Below are positions 1-7,708 of a stretch of 64,000 bases of DNA, one piece after another. The notes under the pieces were generated by a model. It was not told the origin of the DNA and searched no databases. It saw only the letters and a list, made by a program, of their open reading frames with translations. The stretch is taken from positions 3,736,501-3,800,500 of the forward strand of contig NZ_OY781114.1 of assembly GCF_963676485.1 (NCBI RefSeq), written 5' to 3'. Position numbers and translations under genes: made by a program. Source of the stretch: an uncultured Cohaesibacter sp. GTDB lineage: Bacteria; Pseudomonadota; Alphaproteobacteria; Rhizobiales; Cohaesibacteraceae. Each line of letters begins with the position of its first letter. Positions within the stretch are counted from its first letter, which is position 1.

Positions 1-1
1 A

Positions 2-316
2 GTCAAGGAAGCCAACGGGGAGCGGGCCGGTGAGTATGGCGATGAGGTCAAGGCGGCCTCGGACAAATACGGGGTGAACAAAAAGGCCCTGTCCATGGTG
101 TGCACCCTTAACCGGATGACGCGGGAGAAGCGGGATGATGTGCTGCGCTCCTTTGACAATTACACGCTGATGATGGGCTGGGAAGTGGAGGACGATCTTG
201 TTGACCGCATGGAAGACGGGACAGAGGCGGCGAGGCAGACAGAACAGGTCGGGCAAGCCCAGCCTTCCTTGTCCGGAAGCGAGATTGTTCACCCGATCCA
301 GCCAACGGTGAACTGA
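2..316 (+). CDS. GapR/DUF2312-like phage protein, 5' end cut by window
   Basis: The frame is open from base 2 to the TGA at 314-316, so the start lies outside the window. The visible part has an alpha-helical basic stretch (KYGVNKKALSMVCTLNRMT) followed by a MGWEVEDDL segment, a pattern that resembles the conserved half of GapR/DUF2312 proteins, which bind AT-rich or overtwisted DNA in alphaproteobacteria and their phages. The tail is long and glutamine-rich. It sits 1 nt upstream of a RuvC-like gene and appears to be in the same phage operon. The similarity is recalled by eye and is weak; another small phage DNA-binding protein is possible. Confidence 0.5.
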   Translation, partial: VKEANGERAGEYGDEVKAASDKYGVNKKALSMVCTLNRMTREKRDDVLRSFDNYTLMMGWEVEDDLVDRMEDGTEAARQTEQVGQAQPSLSGSEIVHPIQPTVN

Positions 317-317
317 G

Positions 318-857
318 ATGCATATTCTGGCGATTGATCCGGCCACCCATACAGGCTTTGCCCGGTTTGCTTCTGGCAGCGTGTCTCTTGTCTCCGACAT
401 TGTCTCCTTTGATGAGGAATTGGGCGCCTTCAATCGCCAGTATCGCCGCTGGCTGACCGACCAGATCAAGCGCTACGGGATCAGCGAGGTTGTGATTGAA
501 GCGGCGATCCTGCCCACGGGCAACACCAACATTGTCACGCTCAAGAAGGCCTATGCCATCAATATGAACACCCACGATATAGCCAAGCATCTGGGCTGCG
601 CTGTGACCGAGGTGCAGAACGGCACTTGGCGCGCCCACTTCCTGTGTGGCCGGATGCCCCCCAAAGAGCACCGCGGCAGGGGCAAGCTGTCGGCCTGGTA
701 CAAGCAGGCGGTCAAACAGCGCTGTGCGGAGCGCGGCTGGCGGGTGCGTGATGACAACGAGGCCGATGCGCTTGGCATTCTTGATTGGGCGCGGGCACAG
801 CGTGATCCGGCCTATGCGGTCCATTCCACTCCCTTATTCGAACAGGCAGCATCATGA
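318..857 (+). CDS. RuvC-type Holliday junction resolvase (phage)
   Basis: This 179-residue protein has the RNase H-fold pattern of RuvC resolvases, which cut four-way DNA junctions during phage replication and packaging. The first acidic residue is D7 in LAIDPATHTG. The second is E61 in VVIEAA, after the third strand. The C-terminal acidic cluster is at D145-D150 (DDNEADALGILDW). The length agrees with the family. The ATG at 318 follows the preceding stop by one base, and the gene ends in an ATGA overlap with the next gene. It lacks the fusions seen in bacterial RuvC and sits among phage replication genes, so a phage-encoded resolvase is more likely than the housekeeping ruvC. Confidence 0.8.
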   Translation: MHILAIDPATHTGFARFASGSVSLVSDIVSFDEELGAFNRQYRRWLTDQIKRYGISEVVIEAAILPTGNTNIVTLKKAYAINMNTHDIAKHLGCAVTEVQNGTWRAHFLCGRMPPKEHRGRGKLSAWYKQAVKQRCAERGWRVRDDNEADALGILDWARAQRDPAYAVHSTPLFEQAAS

Positions 858-1162
858 GCAAAGACCTTCTGGAAGCAGCATATCGGGATTTTGACAAGGC
901 TGTGCAGCAGCATGAACACAGCAAGACACATGCGAGCGAGAAGGCTCTGTATGAGGCGCGCATCAATGTGCTCTCGATCCGCAATGATCTCAAGGAGCGC
1001 AAGATCAAGGGGCTTGCCCGCGAGGTGGAGCGTCTACAGGAGACGCTTGCTCTGGGGCCGGACAGCCAGGAGCAGTCTATCGGGGAGCTGGCCGACCGGA
1101 TTGTTGATCGCCTTTCCCCCCGCCAGCAGGCCGAAGCCTTGTTCAAGGGGGCGGCAGAATGA
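854..1162 (+). CDS. hypothetical coiled-coil phage protein
   Basis: This 102-residue, charged, almost fully helical protein has heptad-like stretches around residues 30-75 (NDLKERKIKGLAREVERLQE), which suggest a coiled coil. The ATG at 854 overlaps the upstream stop as ATGA, so translation is probably coupled. I recognise no catalytic motif. Its place between a resolvase and a methyltransferase suggests an accessory or structural role in phage DNA metabolism, but no function can be assigned. Confidence 0.6.
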   Translation: MSKDLLEAAYRDFDKAVQQHEHSKTHASEKALYEARINVLSIRNDLKERKIKGLAREVERLQETLALGPDSQEQSIGELADRIVDRLSPRQQAEALFKGAAE

Positions 1163-1353
1163 GCGGGAGCAAACAGGCTAAAGGGCAGGCCAAAGGGAAA
1201 GCCGCCATCAAGGTCTATGGTCACCGGACCGTTCAAGCCATGAGGGCAGAGAATGGACGGGACAGCAAAGGGCGGCCCCAGCTTGTCTACTGCATCAATG
1301 AGAAGCAGCAGAACAGGGTCACGTTGCCCAGTGTCTCCCGGTTCTTTCCGTAA
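1159..1353 (+). CDS. hypothetical small basic phage protein
   Basis: This is a 64-residue basic protein (KQAKGQAKGKAAIKVYG at the N-terminus) that starts at an ATGA overlap with the previous gene. The very basic N-terminal third could bind nucleic acid. I recognise no family. The position inside a run of overlapping genes supports it being real. There are 89 bases between its stop and the best start of the next gene. Confidence 0.5.
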   Translation: MSGSKQAKGQAKGKAAIKVYGHRTVQAMRAENGRDSKGRPQLVYCINEKQQNRVTLPSVSRFFP

Positions 1354-1442
1354 ACAAAGGCAAATCTGATGATCTTGCGCGGTCCATCATGGAAATGGCT
1401 TGCGCGATTACGGGCGGTTGGGATGAGGACTGTGCAAGAGAT

Positions 1443-2102
1443 ATGAGTAATCCGAAAGACATTCGCGTATTGGTGGCTTGCGAGTTCAGCGGGACAGTGC
1501 GTCGGGCCTTTGACGCATGCGGGTTTGATGCCTGGTCATGTGATCTCCTGCCAGCAGAAGACGGGTCCAACCGGCATTTCCAATGCGACGTGCGGGACAT
1601 TCTGCATGAGGGATGGGATTGCCTGATCGTGGCGCATCCTCCTTGCACACGCCTTTGCAACAGCGGTGTGCGCTGGCTGACCAAACCGCCAAGAGGCAAG
1701 ACGCTGGACCAGATGTGGCAGGAGCTGGAAGAGGGGGCCTCGCTGTTCTCCGACATGTGGAACGCCCTGATCCCCCATGTGGCAGTAGAGAACCCGGTCA
1801 TGCACAAGCATGCGAAACGCCTCATTCGCAACTATCAAGAGTTCAGTCAATCCGTCCAGCCCTGGGAATATGGGCATGGAGAAGTCAAGAGAACCTGTCT
1901 CTGGCTTCGCAATCTGCCCAAACTGCTTCCCACCAATATCGTTGATGGTCGCATGGCCCGCGTGCATAGGATGCCGCCTGGCCCGGATCGGGCAAAGGAA
2001 CGCTCGCGCTTCTTCTCCGGAATTGCCCAGGCAATGGCGGATCAATGGGGGCCGGTTCTTTGTGGAACGGCTCAAACCGATTTGTTCGGGAGGGTGGCAT
2101 GA
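1443..2102 (+). CDS. phage DNA methyltransferase-like protein
   Basis: This 219-residue protein resembles the short phage proteins annotated as cytosine-C5 methyltransferase-like. It has an AdoMet-binding-like motif near the start (VACEFSG, residues 11-17), an acidic turn (SCDLLPAED), a PPCT motif (residues 66-69) that matches the catalytic Pro-Cys motif IV, and an ENP motif (VAVENP) matching motif VI. The target-recognition half is short. The ATG at 1443 is preferred over an upstream ATG at 1389 because a purine-rich site (AAGAG) lies just before it. The stop overlaps the primase start as ATGA. No restriction enzyme gene is adjacent, so it is probably an orphan modification enzyme that protects phage DNA. 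Target base and site are not visible. Confidence 0.65.
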   Translation: MSNPKDIRVLVACEFSGTVRRAFDACGFDAWSCDLLPAEDGSNRHFQCDVRDILHEGWDCLIVAHPPCTRLCNSGVRWLTKPPRGKTLDQMWQELEEGASLFSDMWNALIPHVAVENPVMHKHAKRLIRNYQEFSQSVQPWEYGHGEVKRTCLWLRNLPKLLPTNIVDGRMARVHRMPPGPDRAKERSRFFSGIAQAMADQWGPVLCGTAQTDLFGRVA

Positions 2103-3148
2103 CCTCGTTTGACGACTGGAAAGAGGAAGCGCGGGCTGTGCCAGTCCTGAAGGCAGCGCAGATGTGCGGGGCAAAGCTGGTGCGGGCTGGGGGCGAGTAT
2201 AAGGGACCATGCCCGATGGGATGCTCCAGCCATGACGGCTTTATTGTGACCCCTGCAAAGAACCTGTTCCTGTGTCGCAAGGGCGATGTGAGCGGGGATG
2301 CCATTGCGCTGGTGATGCATGCCATGGGCTATGACTTCATCAAGGCATGTGCCTTCCTGACTGGCAGGCCAGCACCGAATGGACGCGAGGGGCAGATTGA
2401 TCCTGCAGCAGTCCGGAAAGCGGCTGCAAGACGGGAACAGGCTGAGCAGGAGCAGCAAAGACAGAATGAACTGTCTGCGCGTAAATGTGCATCCAAACGC
2501 CAGTCTGCTTATGGTCTCTGGAAACAGGCCCTTCCGATCAAGGCAACTATGGCCGAAGCCTATGCAGTCCGCCGACATATTGGCGCTGCTGGCTCTATCC
2601 CGAGCCTTCGCTTCCATCCAGAGGTCTATAACGAGGATATCAGACGGACCTGTCCTGCTTTGCTCGGTCTGGTGATCGGTCCGGACAAGGGCTTTTGTGG
2701 TGTCTGGCGGATCTTCCTCAAAGAGGGCGGTCTGAAGGCCGATGTGCCTCAGGTCAAGAAGGGGCTTGGCAGTGCAAAAGGCGGTGCTGTCTGGATTGCC
2801 AGTCAAGAGGAAGCTCTTGCTCCTGTCTGGGGGATCTGTGAGGGGATCGAGACAGCCCTCTCTGTGCGCCAGCTGTTCGGCTTGCCGGTCTTTGCTGCTC
2901 TCTCTACCTCTGGCGTTGCAGGCTTCAAGGTGCCTCCGCATGTCACCCATCTGGTGATCTATCCGGACGGGGATGTGCCGACACAGCGCAAACAGGGCGG
3001 ATGGAATGCGCCTCCCGGTATGCATGCTGCCGCAAAGCTGGCTGCCCGCCTCAGACAGGAGCATCTCTCCCATTGCATCGAACAGCCCCCAAGGGACGGG
3101 GACTGGAATGATATCCTCGTCACCGCGCAGGAGAAGCAGCTTGTCTGA
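2099..3148 (+). CDS. phage primase with CHC2-like zinc finger and Toprim domain
   Basis: This 349-residue protein should lay down primers for phage replication. The N-terminus holds a zinc-binding set C38, C42, H45 and C59 (GPCPMGCSSHD ... LFLCRKGD), as in DnaG-type and Toprim phage primases. The C-terminal half has the Toprim signature: an acidic residue in WGICEGIETALS and a DxD in VIYPDGDVP. The ATG at 2099 forms an ATGA overlap with the methyltransferase stop. The gene ends 8 nt inside the next gene, a DnaB-type helicase, which is the usual primase-helicase pair. There is no fused helicase domain, so primase and helicase are separate polypeptides here. Confidence 0.8.
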   Translation: MTSFDDWKEEARAVPVLKAAQMCGAKLVRAGGEYKGPCPMGCSSHDGFIVTPAKNLFLCRKGDVSGDAIALVMHAMGYDFIKACAFLTGRPAPNGREGQIDPAAVRKAAARREQAEQEQQRQNELSARKCASKRQSAYGLWKQALPIKATMAEAYAVRRHIGAAGSIPSLRFHPEVYNEDIRRTCPALLGLVIGPDKGFCGVWRIFLKEGGLKADVPQVKKGLGSAKGGAVWIASQEEALAPVWGICEGIETALSVRQLFGLPVFAALSTSGVAGFKVPPHVTHLVIYPDGDVPTQRKQGGWNAPPGMHAAAKLAARLRQEHLSHCIEQPPRDGDWNDILVTAQEKQLV

Positions 3149-4520
3149 TCATGATACCCGGATGCTGGAAGAGGCCCTGATCGGGGCGCTGCTCAATGAC
3201 AGCCTGCAATATTATGCCATCTCTGCGGGACTGAAGCCCGAATGCTTCTCTGATCCCCTGTTGGGGGAAGTCTACGGGGTGATTGCCTCCCTGCTGGAGC
3301 AGGGCAAGGGGTTGGACGTCAATCTGGTCTGTCATGGCATCAAGACACCGCCCAAGGGCTTTAGCCTCTCTGCGGCCCTGTTGCGCTTTGCCAAGGATAC
3401 CGGCGGCGGTTCCTTCATTGAGGATTATGCCGGCGAGATCATCGAAGGCCATCGCCTGCGCAAGCTGGATGCGGCGGCCGCAAAGATTGCCACCATGAGC
3501 AAGACAGGGGAGCGGGCTGAGGAGTTAGCCGAAGAGGCCCATAAGGCGATTGACGGGGTTCTGTCGGGGACCATTGTGCGGGAGACAGAGACAGCGGGCC
3601 ATGTGGGTAAACGTCTATTGGAGCGGATCTCGGAAAGCCATCAGGAGCATGCGCCCCACTTTACCATCAATACCGGCCTTGGCTTCCTTGACGAGTTGCT
3701 TGGTCCCCTGATCCCCGGTCAGCTGATCTGGATTGGCGGACGCTCGGGTATGGGCAAGTCGATCCTTTCGGGCCAGATCACCACCAGTGTGGCACGGCAG
3801 GGGATTGCGGTCTGTCCGGTCCTTACCGAGATGTCGCCCGATGATGCCGAGAGCCGTGCCCTTCAGGCGGCAACGGCCATACCCTCGGAAAGCATTCAGG
3901 CCCTGCGCCTTAATGCAGAAGAAGAGGAGCGCCTTGCACAGGCCGTATATGGGCGGGACGGGTTGCCGATCCATTATGACGGGGGTGGCTTTGATCCCTT
4001 TGACCGGATCAGGGCACGCCTTAAACGTCTGACCCGGCTTCAGGGGATCAGGCTGGCCATTATCGACCATTTCCATGACATGACCCCGATTGATCCGCGC
4101 AAGAGTGATGCGGAGCAGAAGAACGAGCTGGCCAAGAAGCTCAAGGAGCTGGCCAAAGATCTCCAGATCCCGATCATTGTCTTTGCCCAGGCCAAGCGGT
4201 GGGAACCCATGGGCGGGGTCATCAAGGCCTACAAGGATATCCCGTGGCCCAATATCCAGATGTTCCAGGGCTCGGCGGGGATCGAGCAGAGTGCGGACAA
4301 GATGGTGGTGATCCACCGTCCCGAATGGTTCCTCGAGCAGTTCAAGCCCGCCTCACCGGGGGAGGAGTGGCAGAATGCGATGTTCACCTGGAAGAACAAG
4401 ACCCTTCTGGTGATCCCCAAGAGCCGCAACAGTCAGGGTAACCGGCAGGTGAGCTGCTTCTTCAACGGACCGCTGCAGCGCTTCCAGTATGAGGACCCGA
4501 GGGATGAGGCCTTGATTTGA
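3141..4520 (+). CDS. DnaB-type replicative helicase (phage)
   Basis: This is a 459-residue hexameric-type helicase. The N-terminal 110 residues fit the DnaB N-domain (EEALIGALLND). The RecA core starts near residue 170 with Walker A GGRSGMGKS (199-207), Walker B RLAIIDHFHD and a later QFKPAS/KNKTLLVIPKSR region that fits motif H4. I chose the TTG at 3141 because AGGAG lies 7 nt before it and it leaves the usual DnaB N-terminus; it overlaps the primase stop by 8 nt. An ATG at 3162 is the alternative. The gene completes the phage replication module with the primase. Family length is normal, so the gene looks intact. Confidence 0.85.
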   Translation: MSDHDTRMLEEALIGALLNDSLQYYAISAGLKPECFSDPLLGEVYGVIASLLEQGKGLDVNLVCHGIKTPPKGFSLSAALLRFAKDTGGGSFIEDYAGEIIEGHRLRKLDAAAAKIATMSKTGERAEELAEEAHKAIDGVLSGTIVRETETAGHVGKRLLERISESHQEHAPHFTINTGLGFLDELLGPLIPGQLIWIGGRSGMGKSILSGQITTSVARQGIAVCPVLTEMSPDDAESRALQAATAIPSESIQALRLNAEEEERLAQAVYGRDGLPIHYDGGGFDPFDRIRARLKRLTRLQGIRLAIIDHFHDMTPIDPRKSDAEQKNELAKKLKELAKDLQIPIIVFAQAKRWEPMGGVIKAYKDIPWPNIQMFQGSAGIEQSADKMVVIHRPEWFLEQFKPASPGEEWQNAMFTWKNKTLLVIPKSRNSQGNRQVSCFFNGPLQRFQYEDPRDEALI

Positions 4521-4582
4521 GAATGTTCTCATTATGTTTCATTATCCAAACAAACCGGCAACCCACAAAACAAGAGGTAGCA

Positions 4583-4855
4583 ATGCCCACAGTGAAAGAG
4601 AGAACCCGACGCAAAGGGGCAAGCCCATCAGATATCCGATATCGCACAAGGGCAAAGGAGTTAAGGCGCGGGGAGCTGGATGAGCGTCTCTTCCGGATGC
4701 GGGCCAATGATGCCTCCTATGAGGTCATTGCCAAGCGGCTTGGTGTTTGTCGTAGCGACGTCGAGAAGCGGGCCAACCGGGTGTACGTGCAATTTGAAGC
4801 CCCCAAGGACGGGATAGGGCAGAACGGAATGAGACAGGAGAACCACTATGCTTGA
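4583..4855 (+). CDS. small helix-turn-helix-like phage protein
   Basis: This is a 90-residue basic protein. The middle (YEVIAKRLGVCRSDVEKRANRV) reads like a helix-turn-helix of the sigma-region-4 or GcrA type, so DNA binding is likely. The ATG at 4583 has AGAGG seven bases upstream; an in-frame TTG at 4517 would add 22 poorly conserved-looking residues. It overlaps the next gene by 8 nt. A role in phage gene regulation is inferred only from the motif and position. Confidence 0.55.
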   Translation: MPTVKERTRRKGASPSDIRYRTRAKELRRGELDERLFRMRANDASYEVIAKRLGVCRSDVEKRANRVYVQFEAPKDGIGQNGMRQENHYA

Positions 4856-5438
4856 TTGGGCAAGGGCAGAGAACAAGGCGGACCAGCAGAGAAGCCGCCG
4901 CAAGCCGGTTGGTAAACGGGACGAAGAGCAGGGCCCTCTCATGGCCAGCCGGAGAGACCTTGAACGGACCCTTATAGAGAACCCTTATCTCAAGGGGGAG
5001 ATGGAGCAGGTAACCCGACGGACACGGGACCCGCTTGATAGCCTTCACAGGCAGGGCAAGCTTGATGATGCGCAATTGAGGGCAGCCCATATCTTGAGGC
5101 GTACGGTTGAACGTATGGGCACACGGATCAATTCTGTCGATCCGGAACGGGTCAGGGTGGACGGGGGCAAGAAGGCTGATCCTGCCCTTTACCTGCTTGA
5201 AGGGACAGAGACCCTGAAGAAGGCCCAGAGAGCGGTAGAGAGCGCGTTGGGCAAAGAGGGCTGGGCGATTGTCCGCCGTGTTGCTGCATATGGGGAGGGG
5301 CTCTCTGTGGTTGGTAGAGACTATGCTGTGAGTGAGGCGGACCTCAAGCATGATGGCATCAGCCGGGAGGCCAAGGCCTATGTCAGTCGTGCCCTGTTAC
5401 GGGGGCTTGAGCATGCCGCAAAGGCGCTCGGGGTATAA
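4848..5438 (+). CDS. DUF6456-like phage regulatory protein
   Basis: This 196-residue protein has the layout of DUF6456 proteins of alphaproteobacteria and their phages: a DPLDSLHRQGKLDDAQLRAA segment near residue 60, a middle stretch with LKKAQRAVESALGKEG, and a C-terminal block (SREAKAYVSRALLRGLEHAA) resembling the usual ending with a putative helix-turn-helix. It starts at ATG 4848 after AGGAG. It lies just before the terminase small subunit, where phages often carry a late-gene activator or antiterminator, so such a role is plausible but unproven. Confidence 0.5.
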   Translation: MLDWARAENKADQQRSRRKPVGKRDEEQGPLMASRRDLERTLIENPYLKGEMEQVTRRTRDPLDSLHRQGKLDDAQLRAAHILRRTVERMGTRINSVDPERVRVDGGKKADPALYLLEGTETLKKAQRAVESALGKEGWAIVRRVAAYGEGLSVVGRDYAVSEADLKHDGISREAKAYVSRALLRGLEHAAKALGV

Positions 5439-5501
5439 CAGGCAGGCAAGGGGAGCGTGTAGGGCGCTCCTCACTTCCATGAGGATGAAGGAGAAAGACC
5501 G

Positions 5502-6002
5502 ATGGTGGCGCCGAAGGGAAACAGATATTGGGCCAAGCGCCGCCGGAATGGCCGCAAGCCGCTTTACGAGACGCCGGACCAGCTCTGGCGGGCCTGTGTC
5601 AAATACTTCGAGTGGGTGGAAGCAACACCGCTCAAGCAGGAAGAGATCATCAAATACCGGGATCGCTATGAGCGCATCGAACTCAACAAGATGAGGGCCA
5701 TGAGCAAGAAGGGATTGTGTGTCTTTCTCGACATAGATCCGAAGACCTGGGAAGGTTACAAAACAAGGGATGAAGATTTTTTCCGTATCATAACGCGGGT
5801 GGAAGACATCATCTGGGATCAGAAGTTCACCGGCGCTGCTGCAGGCATTCTCAATGGCAATATCATTGCCCGTGAACTCCCCCTTGGCGGCAAGGAAGCC
5901 GAAGAGCCCGAAGTCCCCGAGCGCCCGCGTCCCTCAACTCAAGACATGGCCAAGGCCATCATCGAACTCATGGCCAGCACAAAGGCAAAGAAACAGGAGT
6001 GA
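5502..6002 (+). CDS. terminase small subunit / DNA-packaging protein gp3-like
   Basis: This 166-residue protein begins VAPKGNRYWAKRRRNGRKP and continues with LWRACVKYFEWVEATPL, KMRAMSKKGLCVFLDIDPKTW and FTGAAAGILNGNIIAREL. That series is typical of the phage DNA-packaging protein that recognises the pac or cos site and recruits the large terminase. The start follows AAGGAG with good spacing. The C-terminal tail is acidic and proline-rich. The large terminase gene expected directly downstream is absent: the sequence after the stop changes character and contains no packaging ATPase motif. This gene is therefore the last recognisable phage gene in the window. Confidence 0.8.
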   Translation: MVAPKGNRYWAKRRRNGRKPLYETPDQLWRACVKYFEWVEATPLKQEEIIKYRDRYERIELNKMRAMSKKGLCVFLDIDPKTWEGYKTRDEDFFRIITRVEDIIWDQKFTGAAAGILNGNIIARELPLGGKEAEEPEVPERPRPSTQDMAKAIIELMASTKAKKQE

Positions 6003-6347
6003 AGGAGGGAGGGCGGACAGCCGCCGTTCGCTGCACCGGGTATCAACGACCGCTATTGCAGTGATTGCGGGCATCAGCGAGCATGTGCCAAGCCGTGGAG
6101 GCGGCGGTTGGATCTGGACAAAAGTGTAATACAACCTCGCTGGTTTTGCCCTGGGCTCTGTCCGTGCTAACCTTCTCATCTTTCGAGGGCATGTTGGGAA
6201 GGGCGCAAACGACTGTTTACGGCACGGCCAATCCTAATACTGTTGGTTGTGCTGAAGAGCAAACGTTGCGGAACGAACGTTATATGAAGGTTGTATACGA
6301 CATCGAAAATATCCAACTTTTCGGCCATAACGCACGAGGATAATGAG
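6003..6347 (+). other. phage/accessory junction, no clear gene
   Basis: I see no supported gene in these 345 bases. The first 100 bases are still GC-rich and include GCCGTTCGCTG, a sequence type that recurs in degenerate form near 13180 and 13760. AT content rises after about 6200 and the start region of the next gene follows. The prophage reading frames end here, so this is a likely recombination or deletion junction. Confidence 0.5.
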
Positions 6348-7091
6348 ATGCCGATTAACCCACCAAATTCCGACCCCAAGCGTGAGCTTGCAAGAAAATT
6401 AGCCGATGCAACACTTTCTGGTGCCATACCAGTCATTGGTGGGCATCTGGCGGCAATTTACAGCGTAACCCACCCTGCCAAAGGCGACCAAGATGTCAAG
6501 GTTTGGCGGGAAGATATCACAGCCCTCGTGAACGACCTTGAACAGGCTGTGACCTACATCTCAGAAACGATTGTTTTGTCTGAGGATGCAGCCTATCTCG
6601 GCAAATGGATCAGTGAAAACTCGGCTACGGCATTCTCTGAAATATTTGATTACGACCAGATCATTGCACAATTTCCTGACGCCTCGCCAAACGAAATACT
6701 CGAAGCGGTCGGGGAGCTTGAACTTGAAGGCATGGTTGTCGTCAGCAAGTGCTTCGGAAGGCCTTTCAGCCACCTGCTTATCAAACATAAGCTGTTTGAA
6801 GCGTTCGACCCTATTGTCTTTGACGGTGTCAGCCCACGGCAAGATGCCATCGTAATTGCAGAGGAACTCCTGAACTCGGACAACGGTGTTTCAGCCACGG
6901 ACGTTTGCGAAAAGCAGGGGTGGGCAACTAGACGCTTCAACCCTGCTGTCGAAATTGTAGGTGAATTCATTGCTGACGGCCGAAAATCTCGACCAATGGG
7001 GCAAGAGTTTTCTATCCGCGCATTGTTTGTTGATGCAGGCGAACGGGCTCAATTGCGGAGGTTTGTAAACAGGGTGACTGGAAACAACTAG
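6348..7091 (+). CDS. unknown protein, possible winged-helix middle domain
   Basis: I do not recognise this 247-residue protein. The N-terminal 50 residues contain a glycine-rich hydrophobic stretch (TLSGAIPVIGGHLAAIYSV) that could contact a membrane. The middle (residues 105-155, including PNEILEAVGELELEGMVVV) alternates helices and short strands like a winged-helix DNA- or protein-binding domain, and the C-terminus has a second helical block. The ATG at 6348 follows GAGGA at about 10 nt; an in-frame ATG at 6291 has no such site. It stands alone at the left edge of the defence island. A regulatory or defence role is inferred only from location. Confidence 0.6.
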   Translation: MPINPPNSDPKRELARKLADATLSGAIPVIGGHLAAIYSVTHPAKGDQDVKVWREDITALVNDLEQAVTYISETIVLSEDAAYLGKWISENSATAFSEIFDYDQIIAQFPDASPNEILEAVGELELEGMVVVSKCFGRPFSHLLIKHKLFEAFDPIVFDGVSPRQDAIVIAEELLNSDNGVSATDVCEKQGWATRRFNPAVEIVGEFIADGRKSRPMGQEFSIRALFVDAGERAQLRRFVNRVTGNN

Positions 7092-7708
7092 ATCGACGCC
7101 CCTGTGGGGTTGTTTGTCCTCCAAGCCCCGAGGATATTTGAGGAACAGAGTTTAGACATAGATTCTAACACCTTATGTCCTGCTCGCCATAAAGTCGCAT
7201 ATTAGCCCAAGGTAGTCGTTACGCACGTAGCACAGCCTATCAAGTGACGGTTCATCTATGCAACATGCGGCGCTGAAAAATGGGAGAAGAGGCTGGAGGA
7301 GGTCATCCGCTGCGCCTAGCGCGAAGGTCGGTTCAGGGCCGAGGCTGTGTGAAAATTCAAAACTTTACAAAGCCCCCAGAAACGGGTTTCACAACTGAGT
7401 AGTTTTAGTGAAGCAATCGCAATCACTGTCTTACTCAATGTCTACGGAAGGAATGGCATTCTATTAGAATTTTCAAAAACGGTGTTTCCACACAGCCTCG
7501 GCCGCTATTGCTGGGGCTCATTTATGTACCTGCAAATGCTGCTATATTTAAAAGGTCTCTAACGGGTTCTAGGTATGTACACGTAAGGTGTTACACGCCT
7601 CAACCGTCTTCTGATTTTAGAATGAAGTGCGCTCTATTCTGAAATCTATCACTTACCCGAATTTCTTTTTAATGAAAGACGAGCTTTAAGAAAGATAGAT
7701 TAATCGTT
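7092..7708 (+). other. intergenic region with a MITE-like element
   Basis: This 617-bp stretch holds no supported coding region. It contains the inverted-repeat element at 7337-7503, listed separately. The remainder is AT-rich, particularly from 7540 to 7700, and probably carries the promoter of the nuclease gene. Confidence 0.6.
7337..7503. mobile_element. MITE-like non-autonomous element (about 166 bp)
   Basis: The sequence GAGGCTGTGTGAAAA at 7341-7355 reappears inverted as TTTCCACACAGCCTC at 7485-7499, with one mismatch. Both ends are flanked by GGCC, which fits a 4-bp palindromic target duplication. The inside (about 130 bp) has no transposase reading frame. The ends resemble those of IS5- or IS1182-group insertion sequences as I remember them, so this is probably a deletion derivative moved in trans. 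It sits in the intergenic region before a nuclease gene and may affect its promoter. Confidence 0.6.

Noticed and set aside
108-824. 238-codon minus-strand frame opposite the RuvC-like gene
   Set aside because: It is the shadow of a GC-rich coding strand; it has no ribosome site and runs against the phage operon.
2072-3073. 333-codon minus-strand frame opposite the primase gene
   Set aside because: The plus-strand frame has zinc and Toprim motifs; the minus frame has none.
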